DNA from: Steromphala cineraria
Lineage: Eukaryota > Mollusca > Gastropoda > Trochida > Trochidae
Assembly: GCA_916613615.1 (NCBI GenBank)
Contig: OU744724.1
Location: 44,804,662 to 44,868,661 of the forward strand
Direction: 5' to 3'
DNA: 64,000 nucleotides
Shown: piece by piece, positions 34,011-44,300 of the stretch
Layout of the letters: every line of letters starts with the position of its first letter
How positions within the stretch are numbered: the stretch's first letter is position 1
Notes under the pieces: generated by a model
What the model was told of the DNA's origin: nothing
The model's database searches: none
The model's input: the letters and a program-made list of their open reading frames with translations, nothing else
Program-made: the position numbers and the translations under genes

Positions 34011-36180
34011 GATTCTGGTAACGTCACAGGCGGTTTTTGGTTGAACAAAACTTTTCAATTTCCAACAGTCATTATGGTAACACCTATACACTTTCAAATA
34101 TTATCGTATTTAATCTGGTAGAAATTAATAGTATATATACATATATACATGAAGGTACGACTGTTATTTCATTAAGTATATCATATACATATATACTGTA
34201 TAGCCTTTTATTACATAATAAACATATTTGAATCCCATGAGAACTCGACTCCTTTCATGAAAGATGCTTTTGTGCATTTCTTTTTCGTTTTTATAATATA
34301 TGTAACAGACGTTGGACGTTGAACATTTCCCCAACTCGGTCTTAATAATGCGCTATGTGAATGTAATAATAGTGTTTCGTTACAGATAAAAATGCTTAAA
34401 ATGTGCATAAAAGCAACACATCAAGAAACATAAAGCATAAACTTAAACGTTGACATAACTGTGCAGTTGACAATCAGACGGTGAGAGAAGTGATTTCATT
34501 ACGCGTTTAGCCTACTCTACGTTATGTATTCGTAGATGGGCTGAAAAGTAGGTATAGTTTTACTTCATAAAAAATGATTAACTTTGTAATGGACAAAAGA
34601 CTTATTACAAATAATAAAAAGCAATAATGTTATTACATTTTGCATGTTGCACACAAGGTAAGAGTGACCACTTTATATCTTACTAATAGCGCCCAGTCGT
34701 ATTTGTCACACTTATATACATGGATTCATGACAAAAGAACATATTTAGGACACCATCTTACACCAGTTTTTTTCCCTACATATGGTAAATGCAGAAAAAC
34801 AAATGATAGTTATTACTTCTTCCAAACATTCTCTAAAACATAACAAAACAAAAGTAGCAATATTTTGTTTAAGCATATATGCTACATAAACAATTATCGA
34901 AGTATATTCTGTTTTGTATGCCGGATATGTCTCTGCAATCTATTCGAGTGATAGCTGCAGATATTGAGGAGTAGCGCTTCCATAACAACTCATTGCAACA
35001 GAAGGTAACAGTTTGAAGATAAACAATTCCAGGCTTTCCAGACACTCACAAACAAAATCAATGATGAAAATGTTAAGAACCATGCAAGTCATGATGTAAT
35101 TGTAACTGTTTAGCATCCTCTATATCATTATATTTGAGTTATAAAATTCTCAATATTTAAAATCATGATGGTTCTTTACTGTACTGCTTAGTGTATATCC
35201 TTTATGATTAATAAACAATGAACAAGTTATTCTGAAGACATGTATCAAAATATATAACAATAACAATGTCTCAGGGTTGTAGTTTGAGCATGTATGAGTA
35301 TGTCATGAAACCACTCTTTTGTCATGTCATACTAAGAAGAACAATGTACATGTATTACCGGCGTCCTCGCTTTCATTAATGACACCATAGGAAGATCGTC
35401 ATTTATGACGCACTCCAGTATTGTAAATTAATTTAACAGGACAAGAACATCTACAAGTTTAGCATATACTCACATGATTTAGGCACCACCCCTATTTCAA
35501 TATAAAGGTTTTCTATAGGTTATACATAGAGAGTAATACCCAAGCGAAGATGCATTGCTTTTACAACACGAGTTACCGTTAAATTATATTTTCCCGTGAG
35601 AGAGCCATGGAAATGTTGTTTTTTAAAAATAGTATGACATCTCATGAATCAATTTCTTTATTATCCATGACGTCAGAAAGCAAGACTTTCAATTATAAGA
35701 AAAGTTTTCAAGACAAGTGTCATTGGATAAATCAATCGTGTCTGCCATATAGATACATATCTAAATCTCTAAACACGTTTAAAAGAATAATTGTCTGGCG
35801 CCAATTTCAAACAACAACATCGAAACGGAAATATCCCTTTTTTGGTGATATTTATAATTTCAATATAAAAAAATATCAAATGAAACAGAATTTACATTCC
35901 TTTTCGATATATCAGATCTTTTTTTTGAGGCGGTTGAACACGTTTGCACTGATTCACCCGCTCGCTATCAATGCAAATGATTTAGCACGTGCTGCACGCT
36001 TTTCGCGTGCTACATGGAATCTCTTTGCCGCTCTAAAACCAAAAGTTAACTTGCTCGTAAAATTGTCCCACAATCAGATATCACGTGATTTTCTTATCCA
36101 ACAAATGACATTATCGCGATTACACATATGCATCATATCGTAATTCATGTCATAACTTACTTCATCACATATTGATAACT
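34011..36180. other. Intergenic, nothing coding
   Basis: AT-rich. A 178-codon open frame at 35607-36143 has no recognisable domain and lysine/isoleucine-rich, low-complexity composition, and probably arises by chance. No RNA gene seen. Confidence 0.5.
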
Positions 36181-36184
36181 AGAT

Positions 36185-37433
36185 TAGCGTTTGCGGGATA
36201 CCGCAAAAGCAGAGCAGCCCCGGAACTTTGGGTTTCGCCTTACCCTGTTCCGCCTTTTACAGGCCTCACCAAATTGGGAATTTTCTCGTGACCTTGACCT
36301 TTGACACCCAAGGTCACACAATCAATGAACACATTTCATTGAGTATAACATTATTGTAATGAAATAAAGTGTTAAAAATACAATTAATCCATTTTCTCCA
36401 TATATGTTGACCTTGCTGTGACCTTGACCTTCGACAGTTAGTACCCAAAACTTTTTGAAAATGTTGAACTTCTCAAGAGATAATATATACAAAATCTAAA
36501 CTTCATAGCATAAAAACTTTTCAAGTTATTGTGTTTAGAAGGAATTGCAATAACTCATATCTCATGACCTTGACCTTTGACCTTCAAGGTCACACAATAA
36601 TTGAACACTTTTTATTGAGTATAACAATCATGTATTGATTAAAAGTGATCATAGTTAAAATTAAGCATTTTCGCTAAACCATGCTTAAGTCATGACCTTG
36701 CTGTGACCTTGACCTTTAAAAGATTGTAGCCGAAACCTTTTCAAATTTTTTTACTTTTCCAAGGATGATATATACCAAGTTAGAGCTTCATAGCACAAAA
36801 ACTTTTCAAGTTACCGTGTTTACAAAGAATTTTGTGGTGATTTTATAACTCGTGACCTTGACCTTTGAACTTGAAAGTGAACATGTCATAATGATTCCCT
36901 GGAAGTATTAACATTTAGACATGTTCATGAGTTCTGAAAAGCTAAATGGGATAAAGTTATACCCCAATTTAGTGCATTTTGTAATAACTCATATCTCGAT
37001 CATGACCTTGACCTTTGACCTTCAAGGTCACACAATCATTGAACACTTTTTTTTGAGTATAACAATCATGTATTGATTAAAAGTGTTCATAGTTAAAATA
37101 AAGCATTTTCGCTAAAACATGCTTACGTCATGACCTTGCTGTGACCTTGACCTTTGACGGATTGTAGCCAAAACCTTTTCAAATTTTTTTACTTTTCCAA
37201 GGATGATATATACCAAGTTAGAGCTTCATAGCACAAAAACTTTTCAAGTTATCGCGTTTACAAGGAATTCTTAGTGTGAATACATAGCTCGTGACCTTGA
37301 CCTTTGACCTTGAAAGTGAACATGTCAAAATCGTTCCCCCGAGGTATGAGGAGTAAGGTATGAATAAGAGTTCTGGAAAGCTTAGGGGAAAAAAGTTATA
37401 GCTAGTAGTACGAGTGCGGCGGCGGCGGCGGAC

Positions 37434-37470
<37 letters not shown>

Positions 37471-37525
37471 TGGAAACTTCACAAAAACTGATAGCAGCCC
37501 CGTCCTTAGACGGGGCTGCTAATAA
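36185..37525 (+). repeat. Repeat element with tandem ~438-bp units of TGACCT motifs, CGG tract and hairpin end
   Basis: The head includes TTTGCGGGATACCGCAAA (hairpin) and GAGCAGCCCCGG. The body has a shorter first unit (about 36240-36560), then units about 438 bp apart (landmark TGACCTTGACCTTTGACCTT at 36565, 37003 and 37292). The tail has a CGG tract and a perfect 12-bp hairpin (37493-37504 with 37509-37520), followed by AATAAAC. No TSD seen. Confidence 0.8.
37416..37469. repeat. (CGG)n microsatellite
   Basis: About 17 CGG units broken once by GGACG. Purely repetitive and far GC-richer than its surroundings. Confidence 0.95.
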
Positions 37526-38331
37526 ACATTATACGAGATGGTTATTATTTAATAAAGGGGTGGTCCTTACTTTCTCAGTTGAGTACACATCTTCCTTATC
37601 ATGGTGATAACTGATGAAAAATGATGTTGATATATCCCACTATATATAAATGTATTATGCGGAAGCTAGAAAAACGAACAAAAGAGATAGAGCAACCTAA
37701 GAGAGATAGAAGGGAATGTAATGGAGCTACATAATATGTATACAAAGTCAACTAATTATCTTAACTTCGAATTTGAAAACAAAATTATTTGTTCAAGTTT
37801 CTTACCATGCAAACAAGCATTAAAAACACTAGATATCATCGATTTGGAATTTCCTTCAGTGGACGAGATAGGAGGGTCAAAAATGGCTTTCTATATGCTA
37901 TAATGTTATCATGGTTGACTTAAATTCTACATTATTGGTCATGTTTACAAATTGAATGCAAAACAGTATGGCTCAAAAACCTTTTGAAAAAGCGAGTGCA
38001 GGATCAAAAGTGTATTCAACAAAAATAAAATGAAGATGAAGGAAATTGTAAGTACTTCTTTACAAAGCAACTAATAATAACAGACAAAAAGTCTCCTTTC
38101 TCTGGCAGCGGTGATTGTATGACGTTTCCCGGCTGTATCCCTCAGTGTTTAATATTTAGAATTTAGAGTATTGACTCAGACAAATTTATTATAGACTGAA
38201 TTCTTCAATATTTAGATAATTAAGTAATTTCAAAACATTTAAATGATTAAATATATATGCAAAAGCATTATAAAAATACAAAAATGCCCATTTTTATTTA
38301 ACATAGCTATTGATTGGGTAAAATAAAACAT
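37526..38331. other. 3' flank of actin A
   Basis: No gene. An AATAAA on the minus strand at 38293-38298, 34 bp after the actin A stop, is the likely polyadenylation signal. Confidence 0.55.
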
Positions 38332-41300
38332 TTAAAAACATTTCCTGTGAACAATTCGTGGTCCTTCTTCTTCGTACTCCTGCTTCTTGATATACATGTC
38401 GTTAAATCTGGTCAAAGAAGCTAAAATCGAACCACCTATCCAAACATGGTATTTTCGACAAGGATAAGCAACAACGTTTGTTTTGACCAGTTTCTGAGGC
38501 GAAATCTTCTTTATTTCTGACTTTAACCTCTCTGGGAGACCTGAAAAATAAAACAATACTTTGAAAATATCATTGATAAAATATAACTGTCCTTTGGCAC
38601 TCGGCGATACTAACTTCATAAAGTTGAATTTGTTGAAATCTCGCGTAAAGAAAGATTGTATTTAAGAAAGAATAAACATCGGACTGTTGACCTGGTCAAT
38701 ATATAGCATATTTAAGTGTAATATTGAACATATACATGGTTTTGAGTGACAATTTTTTTTGACGATTCATGTACATAATAGCTTACATGGAGGCATTTGT
38801 TATCATTGTGGTAATTCATTGACTCAATAGTCTGAGGAAAGTCATACCTATTATTTAATATACTCTCCTCGATAGTTAACAATATGCCCGATTATCCTAA
38901 TCTGTCAAAATCCGACAAACCTCACACAGAGTAAAGACAGAGTTATCGCTACCCTAACCTGTACTGCATACTCACCACCAGGTGGCTAACCCTACGTCAT
39001 CATTGCTTTTCTGTCGGCCATCAAGGACACTCGTGTTTTTGATAGCTCTGTATTTCGACTGCTTTGTGTGCTGAATAAACTTCTTATTTGTCTTCCTTTT
39101 TCGGGTGTAGGTTTGAGGGGTAGCTATTTCTCGACGGAATAGCTAGTCCTTCTTTCCGTTGTGTTTGTTGCCGTGTTTGCCTTCAGTTGACTTGTCAGCT
39201 GTTGTCGATTTCGGCTGACCCGGGTTGCACGTGCGTCTCGTGCGGGTCGCCCAGCTTGGTTGGCTGGTTTGGAGGTAGACCTCTCGTCTACCGTCTCGTT
39301 GCGTGGGCCGCTTGCCGCTAGCGCCTACCGCTTGCCTTGCGCTTCAGGCGGCCTTGGTAGCGCTGGCGCTTGGTCTGCTCCTGTCGCCTCCGCGTCAGGC
39401 GCCCTACCGCCTTCCGTAGCGCTATCGCCTAGTGCTTCAGGCGGGGTTGGACTGCGCTTGCCGCCTGCCGCATCAGGCGCTCTACCGCCTTCCGAAGCGC
39501 TGTCGCTTCAGGCGGCCCTCGCTTGCGCCCGGTGTTGGACGGCGCCTGTCGCCTACCGCGTCAGGCGCTCTACCGCCTCCCGAAGCGCGGTCGCTTCAGG
39601 CGGCCCCTCGCTTGCGCCCGGGGTTGTGTCAGGCGCTCTACCGCTTTCTGTGGCGGCCTCTCGCGCGTTGGCGCTGGGATAGCGCTGTCGCCTGCCGCGC
39701 TTAGTGCTTTCGTCAGCGCTTGGTTAGCGACCTTCGGAGGGTAGGTACCCCCCTTCAGGTTGATAGCGTGGGACAGGCGTCTACCTCCTGGGTAGCGGTC
39801 GCCGTCTCTATGGCTTTTCCCTATTCAGGGTTTTGTGGAGGGTGTGGATCTAGGAAGTCGGCGCGGTTCGATCCACACTCGCTCTGCCGCTTCTGCCGCA
39901 ATCTCTGTCCCGACTCGGACAGGTGCAGGGAATGTGAGTCGCTCTCGCCTGCGGAGCACAGAGAGTACCGTGCCGCGGTGAAGAAGTCGGAGTCCCAGCA
40001 GAAACTAAGGTCTGCAAGGCGGCCGTCCGCCTCCTCTTCAGCCACCGCTCCCAACCCTTCCTCGGATAACGTCCAGGACTCCGATTTCATCATCTCGGAG
40101 GACACGGCAGAGTTTGATGCGCCAGTGTCGGGTGATTTGTCTCCCCCCAGGGACACTTTGAGGGATGTGTCTCCTCAGACTAGCGGGGCCCAGAGGTCTC
40201 CTGTCAGGAGATCCTCCCCTGAGTCTGTCGCTTCCCCGGACCCTCGGCGGTCCGCCAAGAAGAAGAGGAGACACAAAAAGAAGAAGAGGTCGAGGGGCGA
40301 TTCCCCTCCCCCCTTCGATCAGAGGAAACTGACTGACGACATCATGTCGTCAGTCAAGAATTTGGTGACCTCCATGCTCGAGTCACGGGACCGTGTTCGG
40401 TCCAGGGATGAGGATGAGGCGGGGTCCCACCCCCCCTCCCCTGAAGCGCCGTCCACTCCCAAGAGGAGGAGAGTGGTGGTGGTGTCTCCCGTCACCTCCC
40501 CCTCGGATCGGGACTCTTCTCCGCCGCCTGGACGAGACCTGGAGGATAGGGCGCCTGACATAGGGGTTGTTTCCCCCCCTCCGCCTGTCACCCTGGTGAC
40601 AGCGCCAGAGGACGCGCCAGACCTCAAGGACCGCCTGACGGCAATCGCTGATTGGTGCCAGGTGCGCATACAAGAAGTGGAGGAGGAACCCTCCTCTACT
40701 AGGACGGCAAGGTTGGAGACCTTTTGCGCGGAGGAGGAGACGCCGACGCAGCGCCAGCTGGCGCTTCCGGCGCACAGGCTTTTTCAGGCGGCAGGCAAGG
40801 ACTTTGACGCTAACGTCGCGGCCGCGGCGCCGGGTCGTCTCTTGCCTCCCCTGGTTCTGACGGACAAAATTCGGTCTGGCTTACCCATTCACGGCGGTGC
40901 CTTACCTCTTTCCCCTCCTACCTTGGATGACGATATCCGCCGGGTGGCCACCCCCTCCGTGGCTCACCAGGTGTCGGATGCTCATTTATCCCACCTGGAC
41001 AAGGAGGCCAGAAGTATTTTGGGGCTGGCCAACCACGTGGCTCACGCGTGTCAAGCCATGACAGCGTTCGCTAACGAGGCGGGGATGGAGAGAGGGGCCA
41101 AGGCTCTGTATCGCGGGTTTGGTTCCGTAGCCGGGAACTTGGCGCAGATGATGCTGTCGGCCTCCCGCATTTCCGCGGGACTGACGAACCTCAGGCGCGA
41201 TGGGTTCCTGGCGCGGACTACCCTTCCGGCGGAACTCCGCAACAGACTGAGGGCCGCCCCAGGGACCTCTTCCACCCTGTTTGACGGGCAGATTGCTCAG

Positions 41301-44300
41301 GCCCTTCGCCAGCGCCAGGAAAGCCAACAGCAAGAGCTAACCAACAGGTTGGCCGCTGGCGGGGGTAGAGCCTCCTCTCAGACTACTACGCCGAAGAAGA
41401 AAGGGGGAGGTGCCCCCTCCTTCTCTACCAAGACTGGAGGAGTGTCCTTTCGTGGGAGGGGTCGGCAGGACAGGAGTCGCGACTTCAGTGCCGGCCCCTC
41501 CCCAAAGCGCACTCCCAAGAAAGGGAACCCTCGCTACAAGGGACGCGCCTACGGAGGTACCCCCAAGAAGTCGTGACTGGACACCTCCGGACTTACCACC
41601 TCAGGTGGTCCCAGCTCGGGATGGGCCTGTTGGAGGCCGTCTCGAACTCTTCGCGGCCAACTGGAGACAGTTGGGTCTGGATCCTTTCGTTTGTCAGATC
41701 TTGGAGCGGGGGTTTCGCATTCCCGTGTCACACCGCCCCCCGTTGACCTGTTCTCCTACAGAGCGCCCGCTAGAGCCCGAGCGGCTCGCGCTGACTCTGG
41801 AGCAGGTGGAGACGCTTATCTCCAAGCGGGCGGTGGAGGAACTCCCGCTCCAAGATCTTTCCCCAGGCTTCTATTCTCCGGTCTTCATCCGGCCGAAGCG
41901 AGATCCGAAAAAGTGGCGGCTGATCCACAACATGAAGGAGTTCAACCAATCCTTCCTAGATCCGCCGCCATATTTTCGTCTCTTGACAGTGCCGTCAGTG
42001 ATGCGATTTCTGGAGCCCTCGGACTCGATGATATCTCTCGACCTGCAGGACGCGTATCTGCACATCCCCATTTATCATGGGGATCGCAGGTACCTCCGTT
42101 TCGTCCTGGCGGGCCGCCACTTCCAGTGGAACGTTCTCCCTTTCGGGATATCGTCGGCTCCGTGGCTCTTCACCCGCGTGACCCAGCCCATCGTCCAATA
42201 CCTCCACTCGGTGGACGTGCAGTTTGTGATGTACTTGGACGACGGGTTCGGTCACAACAGATCCCCATCTGTTCTGGAGGCTCAACGGGATTTTGTGATA
42301 GCGTTGTTCAGGCGGTTGGGGTGGCTGGTCAATCTGGACAAGTCAGACCTCCTACCGACGACGTCCCTGGTGTTTCTAGGCGCCCGTCTGGATACCGCAG
42401 TCTACAAGGCCTTCGTTACCACGGAACGGATGGGGCGTTACCGAGATCTCCTAGAGCTAGCGCTTCGGGGGCCTCTGTCACTGCGCAAGTGGCAAAGGCT
42501 GCTAGGGTTCTTGAGTTCGACTCAACTCTTCACTCGGAGGGGGAGGTTGCAACTCAGGCCCCTGCAGATCTTCGTGAACGTGCATGTCAGGGAGGGGACG
42601 TGTCAGCACGTCTTCTCCTTACCTCCGGAACTCAGACGTCACCTCTCCTGGTGGCAGCAGGAGTCCAACGTGTTGGTGGGGGTTCCCCTCAGGGAACCGC
42701 CAGCAACGTGTCACCTATTTGCGGACGCTTCCACCCAAGGGTGGGGAGCTCATCTCGATACGGAACAGACGGCGGGGGTGTGGTCGGCAGCTCAGGTGAG
42801 CCGCCACATCAACGTCTTAGAGCTGGATGCCATTCGTCTAGCAATCGACCATTGGTCAGGTCGGCTGCGGGGGCAGGTCCTGTGCGTTCACACGGACAGC
42901 TCAGCGGCGGCCTGGGCCATCAACAAACAAGGCTCGACCAAATCAGACTCGCTTCTGCAACTGGTGATGGAGCTGTTTCGCCTAGTGGACAGTATCGGAC
43001 TCTCTCTCCGAGCGGTGCACATCCCGGGAGCCAAGAACGTCCTTGCCGACGCCTTGTCTCGCCCGGACCAACCTCCGTCCACGGAGTGGATGCTGCACCC
43101 GAGAGTGTTCGAGAGTCTGTGCCTGAGGTTCGGCAGGCCTCACATAGACCTCTTCGCGACGCGGCTCAACCACCAGTTGCCGACGTACGTGTCTCCTGTG
43201 CCAGACCCCACCGCGTGGGCTCTCGATGCGCTTTCGTTAGGATGGGAGGGGATGGTTGCCTACGCCTATCCCCCTCCCGCCATCCTGAACCTCGTGGTGG
43301 CGAAGATACAGGAGACACGGGTTCTTCAACTTTTGTTGATAGCGCCTTTGTGGCCAGCCAGGGCCTGGTACGTTCCCCTCCGAAGGATGTGCCGCCAAGA
43401 CCCGATCCCTCTCCCTCTGAGGTGGGATCTTCTGTCGAGCAGACCGAGCGGGCGGGTTCACGAGAATCCCCAGGCTCTACAGCTTCACGCTTGGTTTGTC
43501 TCCAGAGGGGTCTGACGGGGGCGGGTTTTTCCAAATCCGTTGCCGAGGCGGTGGCGACGTCTCAAAGGCCTTCCACTAGGAATCTCTACGATGCACAGTG
43601 GGGGGCTTTTGCGACCTTCTGTGGCAAGGAGGGGTATGATGTACAGGCAGTAACGGTCCCTCAGGTTGCTGAGTACCTGGTCCATCTACGGGAGACGAGG
43701 AAGTTGAAAGCCTCGTCCATCAACACTAATCTGGCGGCGATTATGTCCGTGCTCAGGAAGCGGGACCCCCAGTTAGATATTGCGGTCCTCAAGGAACTAG
43801 TGAGGACCTACCGGAATGTAGACGGGCGGAAGAAACTCAGGCCCCCAGAGTGGGACTTAGCGGTGGTCCTCAACCACCTTAAGTCGGACCACTACGAACC
43901 GTTGACGGAGACGACCATCCTCCGTCTCACCATCAAAACTGCTTTCTTAGTCGCGATGGGGTCCGCAGCCAGGATTTCGGAGCTTCATGCTCTCCAAGCG
44001 GACCTCTTGCGCTTTGATGTGAGGGATGGGGGATCGGCCACTCTGGGGTTGGCACCTGAGTTCGTCTGTAAGAATCAGGCCGCAGACGAGAGGGGTAGGA
44101 CCTTCTCGTTACCGTCCATCTCCGGGAGTGTGGATCCAACGGACGAGGAGAACCGCCTCCTCTGTCCAGTACGTGCGTTGCGGATCTACACGGAGAAGAC
44201 CCGGACACTGCGTCAAGGGAGGAGGAGACTCTTCATCCCGCATTCCCAGACCAGTGTTCGGGAAATAGACAAAAGACAACTTAGCGTCTACCTCCGCTCT

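Noticed and set aside
35607..36143. 178-codon open frame
   Set aside because: No domain, Lys/Ile/Phe-rich composition and no splice or promoter context; likely chance.
39260..39744. Open frames rich in Ala, Leu, Ser and Arg before gag
   Set aside because: They follow the tandem repeats in a GC-rich leader where stops are rare, and several frames are open at once.
41691..43436. N-terminal part of the long frame leading into the recombinase
   Set aside because: It overlaps the RT/RNase H domains in another frame and has no recombinase or other recognisable sequence; treated as a shadow.
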